A stretch of DNA of 64,000 nucleotides from Polaribacter sp. KT25b (GCF_900105145.1 NZ_LT629752.1:496001-560000); one strand, 5' to 3'. Positions 15,759-25,353 are shown, counted from the first letter of the stretch. The notes: generated by a model from the letters alone, not told the origin. Numbers and translations are program-made.

Positions 15759-18188
15759 ATGCAATCATTAAAAAAGAGAATTACTTTTAAAGTTTTAATA
15801 GGTTATATAATACTTGGCCTATTAGCAGCAATCTCTGGTTTTTTAATACTTTCTGAAGTAAAAACATTTACACAAATACAAAAACAAGATATATTAGATA
15901 GAAAAATAATTGTAAAAACTGGTACTTTAATAGCTAATATTTATAAAAACGAAAGTTTAGCTAGAGCTGCATTACAATTTAATTCTAAATCGAAATTTAA
16001 TGAATATTTAGCTGAAAATAAAAAATTAGTATCTAAAATAGACTCTCTAAGCCTTATTGCTAACAATAATTCTCAAGATTTTATACTAGACAGCATTAAA
16101 TTAATTATTGATAAAAAGTTAAAAAACATAATTGATTTAAAAAATTTAAATAGCAACGATGATTCTGATAAATCTATTAATAAGGCCATAAAGAAATTAA
16201 GCGCTATTGATTCTCTTTTAAGTAAAACAGCAGTTACAGATTTTATTAAAAATTCAAATTTTATTGATAATGATACTCGTTCAAAATTAGAGAATTTTGC
16301 TATTGCCCTTTATGAATATACCCCAAAAGATTCTATAAATAAAGCAGAACAAAAAAAGATAGACTCTCTTGTATCTATTTCTAGAAAAATATTAAAAGAA
16401 GCTCAAGATAAAACCTATAATAATCGTATTTACCTAAAAAGAAAACAAAACGAACTTATTGAAAATGATTTAACGATTTCTAGAAAATTACAAGAGCTTT
16501 TAGAAAACCTAGAAAAAGATATAATTCTCTACACTAATAACATGATTAAAAGTAGAGAAGATACATTTAATCGTAGTAAAAACATTATTTTATTTGCAGC
16601 AGGTATCAGTTTTATTATCATTATCATTTTTTCATTAATTATTTTAAATGATTTTTGGAAAACCCAGCGTTACCGTAAACAATTAGAGGAAGCTAATAAA
16701 ACTACAAAATCACTTTTAAAAAGTAGAGAGCGTTTAATTTCTATGGTAAGTCATGATTTAAGAACACCATTAAGTACTATTTCTGGTTTTAGCGAACTAC
16801 TTCAAAAATCATCACAAAACACAAAAGACAAAAATTATATAGATCATATTCAAAACGCATCTACTTATATGAGCAAATTAGTAGACGACCTTTTAGAGTT
16901 TTCTAAACTAGAAAACGGTAATATCTCTATTAAATCAGTCCCTTTTGATTTAAAAAATCTTATTGATGAAATTACTCAAATCACAAAAAATAATGTTAAA
17001 GACAAACCAATAAGTTTTATAATTAAACATGACGAACACATAAAAAACCTAATAATTAGTGATCCGTTTCGATTAAAACAAATTTTATATAATCTAATTG
17101 TAAATGCTTGTAAATTTACCAACAAAGGCACTATAACTGTTAAGAGTTTAATTACGCAGAACGCAGATAAAACTAATCTAGAGATTTTAGTAAGTGATAC
17201 AGGAATTGGCATCAGTAAAGATCAAATAGCAACTATTTTTAAAGCTTTTAGTCAAGCTGATAATACAAACAATACTGTTAAAGGCTTTGGTTTAGGCTTA
17301 ACCATATCTAAAAAATTAGCAGAATTATTAAACGGAACATTAACTTTAAAAAGCACATTAAATGTTGGTAGTACTTTTACTCTAAAAATACCTGTAAAAC
17401 TATCAACAAAACCCATAATACCAACTGATGAAAATAAAAATGCAATCACACTTTTTAATTTAACCGCGGTTGTTGTTGAGGATGATGTTTCAATGCTACA
17501 ACTTCTAGTAGATTTTTTAAAACAATTTAATATTAAAACATACACTTTTAATAATGCCCAAGATGCAATCAAATCTATTGATAAAATAGCGTATAACTTT
17601 GTTTTAACGGATATTCAACTTCCAAAAATGAATGGTATACATTTTATGGAAATTCTTAAAAAGGATAAAAACTATAAAAATCAACCAATAATTGCAATGA
17701 CAGGTCGTGCAAATATCTCTAAAGAAGAATATCTAAAAAGCGGATTTTTTGATGTATTAATTAAACCTTTTGACTCAAATACACTTCAAGATATTTTACA
17801 TCAATTTTTTAATTTAAATTTTGTAGACTTTAATACTAACACAACTAATAGTGAAGAAAAATTAACTGCCGATTTTAATCTTGATACTTTAAAATCTTTT
17901 TCTAATAATGATAGTACTCAAATAAGAAATACATTACATATTTTTTTAGAAGATACTAAAAACAATTATTCAATCTTAAAAAAGGCAAAACAACAAAATG
18001 ATATTAAACTTTTTAAAGAAGTTAGTCATAAAATGCTTAGTATGTTTAAGCAATTAGAAGTTAAAAATGTTATCCCTTTTTTAATTGCCTTCGAAAATTC
18101 TACATTTATAGACAACACCGTTTTTATTAAATTTGAAGAACACTTAAATGATTTTATCAAATCATTAAAAAACTATCTTAACTCTTAG
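15759..18188 (+). CDS. Hybrid sensor histidine kinase with receiver and Hpt domains
   Basis: 809 residues in the order: membrane helix 1 (about 11-31, VLIGYIILGLLAAISGFLIL); a helical periplasmic region to about 270; membrane helix 2 (NIILFAAGISFIIIIIFSLI); HisKA with H332 in MVSHDLRTPLSTISGF; an ATPase domain with ILYNLIVNACKFTN, SDTGIGIS and GFGLGLTISKKL; a receiver with D618 in LTDIQLPKMNG; and an Hpt-like helix bundle with H757 in EVSHKMLSMFKQL. A complete phosphorelay is thus in one chain. The stop interlocks with that of the convergent NtrC-type regulator (TTAG shared), which is the likely output partner. The signal is unknown. Confidence 0.94.
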   Translation: MQSLKKRITFKVLIGYIILGLLAAISGFLILSEVKTFTQIQKQDILDRKIIVKTGTLIANIYKNESLARAALQFNSKSKFNEYLAENKKLVSKIDSLSLIANNNSQDFILDSIKLIIDKKLKNIIDLKNLNSNDDSDKSINKAIKKLSAIDSLLSKTAVTDFIKNSNFIDNDTRSKLENFAIALYEYTPKDSINKAEQKKIDSLVSISRKILKEAQDKTYNNRIYLKRKQNELIENDLTISRKLQELLENLEKDIILYTNNMIKSREDTFNRSKNIILFAAGISFIIIIIFSLIILNDFWKTQRYRKQLEEANKTTKSLLKSRERLISMVSHDLRTPLSTISGFSELLQKSSQNTKDKNYIDHIQNASTYMSKLVDDLLEFSKLENGNISIKSVPFDLKNLIDEITQITKNNVKDKPISFIIKHDEHIKNLIISDPFRLKQILYNLIVNACKFTNKGTITVKSLITQNADKTNLEILVSDTGIGISKDQIATIFKAFSQADNTNNTVKGFGLGLTISKKLAELLNGTLTLKSTLNVGSTFTLKIPVKLSTKPIIPTDENKNAITLFNLTAVVVEDDVSMLQLLVDFLKQFNIKTYTFNNAQDAIKSIDKIAYNFVLTDIQLPKMNGIHFMEILKKDKNYKNQPIIAMTGRANISKEEYLKSGFFDVLIKPFDSNTLQDILHQFFNLNFVDFNTNTTNSEEKLTADFNLDTLKSFSNNDSTQIRNTLHIFLEDTKNNYSILKKAKQQNDIKLFKEVSHKMLSMFKQLEVKNVIPFLIAFENSTFIDNTVFIKFEEHLNDFIKSLKNYLNS

Positions 18189-19519
18189 TTAATATTGTAT
18201 TCTTTCATTTTATTATAAAGTGTTTTTCTAGTAATATTTAATAATTTTGAAGCTTGAGTTTTATTATTATCTACTTCTTTTAGCACACTTATAATCAACG
18301 CTTTCTCGTTTTCTTTTTTAGAAAACTTATTTGATAAGATATTACTTTCTTTAACTTTAGTTAATTCACTAGGTAAAACATCAACATCAATAATTTCTGA
18401 TTTGGTTAATAAAGTTGCTCTTTTTACAACATTAGATAATTCGCGCAAATTACCTGGCCATTGATAATTTTGAAAAATGGTTAACACCTCTTTAGAAAAA
18501 CCTATTACCGATTTATTTAGCTGTTTGTTTGCCTTATTTAAAAAGAAATCGGCATATAAAATTAGATCATCGGTTCTATCTTTTAAATTAGGCACTTTAA
18601 TAGAAAACTCATTTAAACGATGATACAAATCTTCTCTAAAATCTCCTTTTTCAACTGCTGTAAGCAAATCTTCATTTGTTGCCGTAATTAAACGAATATC
18701 AACTTCAATTTCTTTACTACTGCCAATAGGTTTAATTCTTCTTTCTTGCAATGCACGTAACAATTGCACTTGATTTTCGTAGGTTAAATTACCAACTTCA
18801 TCTAAAAAAAGTGTGCCACCATTTGCAGATTCAAAATGACCTATTTTATCATCATTTGCGCCCGTAAAAGAACCTTTTTTATGACCAAAAAATTCGCTAG
18901 ATGCTATTTCTCTAGGTATTGCACCACAATCAACAGCAATAAATGGTTTATTACTTCTAGGACTTTTTAAATGAATTGTTTTTGCAACCACTTCTTTTCC
19001 TGTTCCGCTTTCACCAGTTATAAGCACAGACATATTAATAGGTGCAACTAAACAAATATATTCGTCTAAGACTTTTGAAGAATTACTAATTCCCTTTACA
19101 AAATCTATTTTCGATTTACTTTTTTCCTGTTTTTTATGTTGATTTTCTGTGTGATTCGTTTTCTCCTCTAAAACATTGCTAATCACTTCTAAAACCTCAC
19201 TTGGATTAAAAGGTTTAGAAATATAATCAAAAGCGCCTTGCTTCATAGCTTCAACAGCTGTAGAAACCTCAGCATAACTAGTCATTAAAACTACAGGAAC
19301 TGCATTATTGCTAAGTTTTATTTGTTTTAAAAGTGTAATTCCGTCACCATCAGGCAGTCTTAAATCTGTAAAGACTAAATCGTAATGTTTATTTTCTAAT
19401 TGCTGTAAGGCGTTTTTTATATTATAACTTACATCAACAACATATTTGTGACGTTTTAAAAACTGCTTTAACATTTCTGAAAATGATACATCATCTTCTA
19501 CTAATAAAATCCCTTTCAT
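18185..19519 (-). CDS. Sigma-54-dependent response regulator (NtrC type)
   Basis: 444 residues: receiver with D52 (VFTDLRLPDGDG), an AAA+ domain with Walker A GESGTGKE at 169-176, sigma-54 contact loop GSFTGA at 216-221 (a GAFTGA variant), Walker B LFLDEV near 237-242, and a Fis-type HTH at the end (NNKTQASKLLNITRKTLYNKM). It should activate sigma-54 promoters when phosphorylated, most likely by the convergent hybrid kinase. A TACTTTTG promoter lies 19 bases upstream of its start. The GSFTGA substitution occurs in other regulators of the family and need not abolish sigma-54 contact. Confidence 0.95.
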   Translation of the reverse strand: MKGILLVEDDVSFSEMLKQFLKRHKYVVDVSYNIKNALQQLENKHYDLVFTDLRLPDGDGITLLKQIKLSNNAVPVVLMTSYAEVSTAVEAMKQGAFDYISKPFNPSEVLEVISNVLEEKTNHTENQHKKQEKSKSKIDFVKGISNSSKVLDEYICLVAPINMSVLITGESGTGKEVVAKTIHLKSPRSNKPFIAVDCGAIPREIASSEFFGHKKGSFTGANDDKIGHFESANGGTLFLDEVGNLTYENQVQLLRALQERRIKPIGSSKEIEVDIRLITATNEDLLTAVEKGDFREDLYHRLNEFSIKVPNLKDRTDDLILYADFFLNKANKQLNKSVIGFSKEVLTIFQNYQWPGNLRELSNVVKRATLLTKSEIIDVDVLPSELTKVKESNILSNKFSKKENEKALIISVLKEVDNNKTQASKLLNITRKTLYNKMKEYNIN

Positions 19520-19538
19520 AATGCTTATACATTTCTTA

Positions 19539-19546
19539 CAAAAGTA
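19539..19546 (-). promoter_or_regulatory. -7 promoter motif of the NtrC-type regulator
   Basis: Plus-strand CAAAAGTA reads TACTTTTG on the minus strand (TAnnTTTG), 19 bases upstream of the ATG at 19519. Confidence 0.55.
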
Positions 19547-19572
19547 TTAAGATATATTGATTGATATAAAAA

Positions 19573-19600
19573 AAAGACATTTTAATTAAAAAATGTCTTT
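19573..19600. terminator. Terminator after the PepSY-like gene
   Basis: Perfect 11-bp stem AAAGACATTTT / AAAATGTCTTT with a six-base loop, preceded by an A run that becomes a T run on the minus strand. It ends the minus-strand transcript of the 19643-19981 gene just before the promoter of the NtrC-type gene. Confidence 0.85.
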
Positions 19601-19642
19601 CCTTTTTGAAAAATTGAGATTATAGATTTGTACATCTAAAAA

Positions 19643-19981
19643 TTACTCTACTTTTTCGGCATTCACATCTTCTTCTTTTAACCATTTTCCTTCTTTATCT
19701 GCATAAACAACACTTTCTGTGTCATTAACAGTAAATTCAATTTTATATTGCTCGCTACCATTTACATAAGCCTTTGTAATCGCAGCTGTTTCATACTTTT
19801 CTAAAAATGCTTTAGCAACTGCTTCTGGTAATTCTTTTACAGCAATTTCTTTAAATTCTTCATTCATTACCACTACAATAACTTCCTTAGGATTGTTGTT
19901 AGTGTTGTTGTTTGCAAAAGCAGAGATTGAAACTGAACTTGTTAAAATAGTTACTGCTACTGTTAAAATTAATTTTTTCAT
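19643..19981 (-). CDS. Small secreted PepSY-like protein
   Basis: 112 residues. Signal peptide KKLILTVAVTILTSSVSISAFA, cleavage near residue 23, followed by an Asn-rich linker (NNNTNNNP). The rest looks like one PepSY-like alpha/beta unit: ELPEAVAKAFLEKYETAAITKAY, then YKIEFTVNDTESVVYADKEGKWL. Such proteins in Bacteroidota are periplasmic or surface exposed, with roles such as protease inhibition or envelope stress proposed but not shown here. It is monocistronic, with its own terminator. Function not determined. Confidence 0.8.
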   Translation of the reverse strand: MKKLILTVAVTILTSSVSISAFANNNTNNNPKEVIVVVMNEEFKEIAVKELPEAVAKAFLEKYETAAITKAYVNGSEQYKIEFTVNDTESVVYADKEGKWLKEEDVNAEKVE

Positions 19982-20371
19982 GATTTAAGTTTTTAATATT
20001 AATAATTGTTTTACGATTAGGTATATAGAAATAAACATACCGCAAAACACTTATTTCAAAAAAAAAGAACTAAAACCTTAGTTATCAGAAGTTAAAATAA
20101 TTTTAAGTTTTATGTTACTTATTTAAGTTGTGTAAAATATGTGTAATTAAAAGTAACATTGTGTAAATTTTACTCAAAAAAGATTGATAATTCTACTAAC
20201 GATTAATAAACTTTAAAAAAGTATCAAGATAAAAAACCTCATTATTTTAGTATAATAATCTGTTTAAATCTTTTCCAAAAAAAAGAAATATTTATTTAAG
20301 AGCAATAAAAGACATAAATGGGGTAAAAAATCATTTGTGTTTTTTAATCAAAAAAACTACATTTACCATGA
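19982..20371. other. Non-coding gap upstream of apaG
   Basis: 390 bases, strongly AT-rich. I see no open frame, RNA fold or clear TAnnTTTG motif that I would defend. It must hold the divergent promoters for the PepSY-like gene and apaG; TACATTTA at 20357-20364, just before the apaG ATG, is the nearest approach to a -7 motif. Confidence 0.4.
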
Positions 20372-20758
20372 ATGGTAGAACAAATTACAAAAGGGATTAA
20401 AATTTCTGTAAAAACAAAATACAATGGTATAAAATACCTTAACCATAGGTTGTTTTACGCTTTTTCTTATTTTATCACTATCGAAAATAAATCTTCAGAA
20501 ACTGTACAATTAACCACTCGTTTTTGGGAAATTATAGATTCACTTAACGACACAGAAATTGTAGAAGGCGAAGGAGTCGTTGGGCAAACACCTATTTTAC
20601 AGCCTAATGACAATTACACATATAGTTCTGGGTGTTATTTAGAATCATCAATCGGTGCAATGAAAGGATATTATATTATGAAAGATTGCAACACTTTAGA
20701 AGAATTTAAAGTATTTATACCAACTTTTCAATTAACAAATCCTGTATTATCAAACTAA
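20372..20758 (+). CDS. apaG: ApaG domain protein
   Basis: 128 residues, the usual ApaG length, a single fibronectin-III-like beta sandwich. Family signatures: TKGIKISVKTKYNG at the N-terminus, YFITIENKSSETVQLTTRFWEIIDS, the glycine-rich VEGEGVVGQTPIL loop (residues about 68-80), and FTPILQP-type strand YSSGCYLESSIGAMKGYY. Enterobacterial ApaG is linked to Co2+/Mg2+ resistance and diadenosine tetraphosphate metabolism; the molecular role remains unclear. It overlaps the start region of the DUF3667 gene, suggesting translational coupling. Confidence 0.93.
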   Translation: MVEQITKGIKISVKTKYNGIKYLNHRLFYAFSYFITIENKSSETVQLTTRFWEIIDSLNDTEIVEGEGVVGQTPILQPNDNYTYSSGCYLESSIGAMKGYYIMKDCNTLEEFKVFIPTFQLTNPVLSN

Positions 20759-21894
20759 GAAAACAAAAAAATAAAGTAGCTAAGATTAAAGATCCAGCAT
20801 GTTTAAATTGTGGATATCCTTTTAGCGGACAAGAAAAATTCTGTCCAGAATGTGGCCAGGAAAACAAAGGAAATAAAATTACCTTTGGCAGTTTTGTTTA
20901 CGAAATTTTTAACGGGTTTATCTCTTTTGATGCAAAGTTTTGGCGCACAATAATTCCGCTATTAAATAATCCAGGAAAAGTTTCTAAAAATTATGTTGAA
21001 GGAAAAAGAAGTAGATATTCTAATCCATTTCGTTTTTATTTAACTGTTTCCATTTTCTTTTTTTTGATTGTTGGGCTTTCTATAAGTAAAAGCAAATTTG
21101 AAGAATTAACAAAAGAAAGTAAAGATGATATTGTTGAAGTTATGAAAGATGATTTCAATAAAGGTAAAGAAGCTCTAAGTGAAAAAGAACTCGATTCTAT
21201 AAAAAAAGAGGTTTCAGATAAAATGAACAGCTCTTTTATTCCTATTCCAGAAGCTACAAAAAATCAAATTTTAAAAGAAATTGAAAAGGATGTAAAGGAC
21301 ACAACATCTATTAAAATTGCACCAGGAAATCGAATTTCTTTTGGCGGAACGACAAGAATAGACAAATTTATTCAATATCAAAAAGATTACCCAGATTCAA
21401 AAATAGATACTGCTTTAGATTCTTTAGGCTACGATAAAAACTTTACAAATAGATTTTTATATACAAGAGCAAAAGCTGCTAATTCTATTGTTAAAAAAGA
21501 AAATAGAGAAAAATATTTTGGTGATTTATTATCTTATGGTTCAATTTCTCTTTTTATATTCTTACCTTTTTTCACCTTATTTTTAAAGCTTTTTTACATC
21601 AGAAGAAAATTTACGTATGTAGATCATTTAATTTTTGTTTTTCATACACAAACAGTGTTTTTTATGTTGCTTACAATGTATTATCTTATTTCATTTTTTA
21701 CAGATATTGATATAAGTAATGTTTGGATTTTTCTAATTCTATTTCTGATTTACCTTTTTATTGCAATGAGAAAATTCTATCAGCAAGGGTTTTTCAAAAC
21801 ATTTATAAAATTTATAATGCTTAATATGGTTTATATTTTTTTAGGATCTTTTGGAATTATAATTGTTGGTCTAATTTCTTTTGTGTTTTATTAA
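20746..21894 (+). CDS. DUF3667 membrane protein with zinc ribbon; no canonical start codon
   Basis: The frame is open from 20710 and codes for real protein well upstream of the first ATG/TTG: a zinc ribbon CLNCGYPFSGQEKFCPECG (two CxxC pairs), then KITFGSFVYEIFNGFISFDAKFWRTI and the DUF3667 hallmark NPGKVSKNYVEGKRSRYSNPFRFY. After this come one membrane helix, a charged soluble loop, and about three more helices in the last 110 residues. No ATG, GTG or TTG exists in frame ahead of the zinc ribbon. The best start is ATT at 20746 (then ATC AAA CTA AGA AAA), overlapping the end of apaG by 13 bases and giving 382 residues. ATT at 20731 is an alternative. Function of the family unknown. Confidence 0.82.
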   Translation: MIKLRKQKNKVAKIKDPACLNCGYPFSGQEKFCPECGQENKGNKITFGSFVYEIFNGFISFDAKFWRTIIPLLNNPGKVSKNYVEGKRSRYSNPFRFYLTVSIFFFLIVGLSISKSKFEELTKESKDDIVEVMKDDFNKGKEALSEKELDSIKKEVSDKMNSSFIPIPEATKNQILKEIEKDVKDTTSIKIAPGNRISFGGTTRIDKFIQYQKDYPDSKIDTALDSLGYDKNFTNRFLYTRAKAANSIVKKENREKYFGDLLSYGSISLFIFLPFFTLFLKLFYIRRKFTYVDHLIFVFHTQTVFFMLLTMYYLISFFTDIDISNVWIFLILFLIYLFIAMRKFYQQGFFKTFIKFIMLNMVYIFLGSFGIIIVGLISFVFY

Positions 21895-22008
21895 TTTTAT
21901 ACCTTTAATTTTTTATTTTTTTCTGATGTATTACTTTTAGTTCATTAGAAAAAACCAGAAATTAAAAATTTCAACCCAATTTACACCAATTAAAATCAAA
22001 ACTAAATA

Positions 22009-22746
22009 ATGAATAACTTAAACAACAAAGTAATCTTAGTAACTGGTTCATCAAAAGGAATTGGTAAAGAAGTTGCTATTTTATTAGCTAAAAATGGCGC
22101 AAAAATTATTGTTAATCATTCTAATAGTCCAAAAGAAGCAGCTGCTACAGTTGCTAAAATTGTAGAAAATGGAGGAAAAGCAATTTCTATAAAGGCAGAT
22201 GTGAGCAATAAAGATCAAGTAACACAATTGTTTGATAAATCAATAGTAGAATTTGGCAAAATTGATGTTTTAATAAATAATGCAGGCACAATGATTTCTA
22301 AAAAATTAAAAGATGCTACGCAAGAAGATTTTACAAAACAATTTGAAGTGAATGTAAGAGGTATTTTTAATACGTTACAAGAAGCAGATAGCAAATTAGC
22401 AGACAATGGAATTATCATTAATTTTTCGTCTAGCACTACAAAATTAATGTTGCCAACTTATTCAATTTATTCTGCAACAAAAGCCGCTGTAGAACAAATT
22501 ACAAGAGTGTTTTCTAAAGAAATTGGTAGAGGAATTTCTGTAAATGCAATTGCACCTGGAGCAACAGAAACAGAACTTTTTATGAATGGAAAATCTCAAG
22601 AATTTATTGATAAATTAAGTTCTATGAATGCGTTTAACCGATTAGCAAAACCTATAGATATTGCAAAAGTTGTATTGTTTTTAGCAAGCGATGATTCTAA
22701 ATGGATTTCTGGGCAAGTTATAGGCGCAAACGGCGCTCTAGTTTAG
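22009..22746 (+). CDS. SDR-family oxidoreductase
   Basis: 245 residues with a Rossmann fold of the classical short-chain dehydrogenase type. Seen: cofactor loop VTGSSKGIGKEVA (TGxxxGIG), IDVLINNAG, the catalytic Ser in IIINFSSSTTK, the YxxxK pair in YSIYSATKAAVEQI, and NAIAPGATETELF. The Asn-His-Ser after the second beta strand (IVNHSNSPKEAA) leaves NADP preference possible. The substrate cannot be read from sequence; FabG-like or sugar/alcohol dehydrogenase roles are both possible. A single gene with its own leader. Confidence 0.9.
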   Translation: MNNLNNKVILVTGSSKGIGKEVAILLAKNGAKIIVNHSNSPKEAAATVAKIVENGGKAISIKADVSNKDQVTQLFDKSIVEFGKIDVLINNAGTMISKKLKDATQEDFTKQFEVNVRGIFNTLQEADSKLADNGIIINFSSSTTKLMLPTYSIYSATKAAVEQITRVFSKEIGRGISVNAIAPGATETELFMNGKSQEFIDKLSSMNAFNRLAKPIDIAKVVLFLASDDSKWISGQVIGANGALV

Positions 22747-22795
22747 AAGAAAAACTAGATAACTCTCAACTATTTATTTAATTTTAGAAATCTAT

Positions 22796-23494
22796 TTATA
22801 GTGTTTTAACTTCATCCTTCAAAAAATCGAAATATGTAATTTTTATTTTATTATTCTCTTTTTTGATGGATGTAATACTTACTGTTTCTGCAAAAGTACG
22901 TTTCATTTTTAACGAAGTCTCTACAGTTCCTAAATTTTCATTTTGATGAAATTCTAAAACTTTTTCTTGTTTAAAAACTTCGTTTTCTAATAACCAATCA
23001 GCAAACCAATCTTTTCTTAATTGTTTCATTTCATCAGTATATAAAGTTGATGAAGACCAAATTTTTGGTTCTTGAGCTAGTTTTTTAAAGTGTTTTGTTT
23101 TTCCATCCCAAACTAATTCATAGGTTTCTAATTCATCGTTCCAATCAACCAAAATTAAAGTAAAAGGTTCTATATCTGTAAAATCGAAATTATTAATATA
23201 AGTAATTCCATCATCCGCAGATAAAATACTTTTTACAATAATTCCTCTACTCATTTTATAATATTTATTTCTTGTATGATTTATAAAGCCACCATTTAAT
23301 AAACAAACCAACCTGTTTTTATTGCTTGTACCAATCCAAGTTCCACCTGCTAATTCATCTTTTGGGTAGGTTAATTTCATTTCATTTTCAAAATAAGTTT
23401 TTGGAGAAATTGTTTTTCTTAACGGAGTTTCATCTCTATTAGATGTTAAAATAAAATCCTTTTTCCCTAAAGGAAGATAGGTTACTGTGCACAT
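22796..23494 (-). CDS. NRDE-family (TANGO2-like) protein
   Basis: 232 residues. The N-terminal MCTVTYLPLG and LTSNRDETPLRKT give the family its name (NRDE), with the Cys at position 2 likely to become the N-terminal residue. Other signatures: ELAGGTWIGTSNKNRLVCLLNGG and SRGIIVKSILS. Eukaryotic relatives (TANGO2) are linked to Golgi organisation and haem or lipid handling; in bacteria the role is unknown. The Cys2 start resembles Ntn-hydrolases, but I make no claim of activity. Convergent with the SDR gene. Confidence 0.88.
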   Translation of the reverse strand: MCTVTYLPLGKKDFILTSNRDETPLRKTISPKTYFENEMKLTYPKDELAGGTWIGTSNKNRLVCLLNGGFINHTRNKYYKMSRGIIVKSILSADDGITYINNFDFTDIEPFTLILVDWNDELETYELVWDGKTKHFKKLAQEPKIWSSSTLYTDEMKQLRKDWFADWLLENEVFKQEKVLEFHQNENLGTVETSLKMKRTFAETVSITSIKKENNKIKITYFDFLKDEVKTL

Positions 23495-23600
23495 ATAAAT
23501 CTTTTAACTATTATGATAAACTTTACATTTTCTTATAATTTTTGAGTTTTCCTTAACAAAAGACATCAAAAATCGGTTAAATTTATTGAAACAAAAATTG

Positions 23601-23608
23601 TAACTTTG
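23601..23608 (+). promoter_or_regulatory. -7 promoter motif of pruA
   Basis: TAACTTTG, an exact TAnnTTTG, 41 bases upstream of the ATG at 23650. Confidence 0.6.
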
Positions 23609-23649
23609 AAGCTCAAAATTAGTCGATTAAAATTTAAAAAACATACAAA

Positions 23650-25275
23650 ATGGCAAGAGGATTTTTTAATGTTCCAACAGCAGTAAATGAGCCTGTTAAA
23701 GGTTATGCTCCTGGTTCTCCAGAAAGAGAAGAATTATTAGCAACATACAAAGCAATGTTTAACAGCAATATTGATGTGCCAATGCATATTAATGGCGAAG
23801 AAGTTAGAACTGGAAATACCAGAAATATTACACCTCCTCATGATCATAAACATGTTGTTGGTCAATATCATATAGCAGAAAAAAATCACGTAGATGCTGC
23901 AATTTCTACAGCATTAGCCGCAAGACAAGCTTGGTCTTCTGTTTCTTGGATGGAAAGAGCATCTATTTTCTTAAAGGCAGCAGAATTATTAGCAGGGCCT
24001 TATAGAGCAAAAATGAATGCGGCAACAATGATTGCACAATCTAAAAATGTTCATCAAGCAGAAATTGATGCAGCTTGTGAAATGATAGATTTCTTTAAAT
24101 TTAATGTACAATATATGACTGATATTTTTAAAGATCAGCCAGCATCTGCACCAGGAATCTGGAACAGAGTTGAGTACAGACCTTTAGAAGGATTTGTGTA
24201 TGCAATTTCTCCTTTTAACTTTACGTCTATTGCTGCAAACTTACCCGCAGCTGCAGCATTAATGGGTAATGTTGTTGTTTGGAAACCTTCTGATCATCAA
24301 GCATATTCTGCTCAAGTAATTGTAGATTTATTTAAGGAAGCTGGTTTACCTGACGGAGTTATAAATGTGGTTTACGGAGATCCTGTTATGATTTCTGATA
24401 CTGTTTTAAGTTCTCCAGATTTCTCTGGATTACACTTTACAGGTTCTACTTTTGTATTTAAAGAATTATGGAAACAAATTGGAAACAATATCCATATCTA
24501 TAAAACATACCCAAGAATTGTTGGAGAAACTGGTGGTAAAGATTTTATTTGGGCGCATAATTCATCAAATCCTTTACAGATTGCAACTGCAATTGTAAGA
24601 GGTTCTTTCGAATATCAAGGTCAAAAATGTTCTGCTGCATCAAGAGCTTATATTCCTGCATCACTATGGGAAGAAGTTAAAAAACATGTAATTGCACAAA
24701 CAAACGAAATTACAATGGGTTCTCCAGAAGATCCATCAAACTTTGTAAATGCAGTAATTCACGAAGGTTCTTTTGATAAAATTGCTAGTTTTATTGATGC
24801 TGCTAAAGCTGATAAAGATGCAGAAATTATTGTTGGTGGAAACCATGATAAATCTGTAGGTTATTTTATTGAACCAACAGTAATTTTAGCAAAATCGCCA
24901 ACATATGCAACAATGACAACTGAGTTATTTGGCCCAGTAATGACTGTTTTTGTATACGAAGATGCAGAGTGGGAAGCTTCATTAAAACTAGTAGATGAAT
25001 CTACAGAATACGCTTTAACCGGAGCAATTTTTTCTAAAGATAGATATATTGTAGAAAAAGCTTCTAAAGCATTAGAAAATGCCGCAGGAAACTTCTACAT
25101 TAATGACAAGCCAACAGGAGCAGTTGTTGGTCAGCAACCATTTGGAGGAGCAAGAGCTTCTGGAACAAATGATAAGGCTGGTTCTGCACAAAACTTATTA
25201 CGTTGGACATCTGTTAGATTGATAAAAGAAACTTTTGTAACACCTACAGATTATAAGTATCCTTTCTTAGGATAA
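23650..25275 (+). CDS. pruA: L-glutamate gamma-semialdehyde dehydrogenase (1-pyrroline-5-carboxylate dehydrogenase)
   Basis: 541 residues, the length of the stand-alone P5C dehydrogenase (ALDH4-like) found in Bacteroidota and eukaryotes. It oxidises glutamate semialdehyde to glutamate with NAD+ in proline catabolism. Seen: AISPFNFTSIAANLPAAAALMGNVVVWKPS (cofactor site), FTGSTFVFKELW, RIVGETGGKDF with the catalytic Glu, GSFEYQGQKCSAASRAYIP with the nucleophilic Cys, and the tail QQPFGGARASGTNDKAGS. No proline dehydrogenase gene lies adjacent. A good terminator follows. Confidence 0.96.
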   Translation: MARGFFNVPTAVNEPVKGYAPGSPEREELLATYKAMFNSNIDVPMHINGEEVRTGNTRNITPPHDHKHVVGQYHIAEKNHVDAAISTALAARQAWSSVSWMERASIFLKAAELLAGPYRAKMNAATMIAQSKNVHQAEIDAACEMIDFFKFNVQYMTDIFKDQPASAPGIWNRVEYRPLEGFVYAISPFNFTSIAANLPAAAALMGNVVVWKPSDHQAYSAQVIVDLFKEAGLPDGVINVVYGDPVMISDTVLSSPDFSGLHFTGSTFVFKELWKQIGNNIHIYKTYPRIVGETGGKDFIWAHNSSNPLQIATAIVRGSFEYQGQKCSAASRAYIPASLWEEVKKHVIAQTNEITMGSPEDPSNFVNAVIHEGSFDKIASFIDAAKADKDAEIIVGGNHDKSVGYFIEPTVILAKSPTYATMTTELFGPVMTVFVYEDAEWEASLKLVDESTEYALTGAIFSKDRYIVEKASKALENAAGNFYINDKPTGAVVGQQPFGGARASGTNDKAGSAQNLLRWTSVRLIKETFVTPTDYKYPFLG

Positions 25276-25298
25276 ATAAAAACAACAATTTTTATATA

Positions 25299-25328
25299 AA
25301 ACCGTATCTAATTTGATGCGGTTTTTTT
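25299..25328 (+). terminator. Terminator of pruA
   Basis: Stem AAACCGTATC / GATGCGGTTT with one G-T pair and a six-base loop, followed by a T run. Confidence 0.85.
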
Positions 25329-25353
25329 ATTTTCCTATTTTAGACAAAAAAAT

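Noticed and set aside
21064..21894. Short version of the DUF3667 gene starting at TTG 21064
   Set aside because: The upstream in-frame sequence holds the zinc ribbon and the family hallmark, so the gene is longer.
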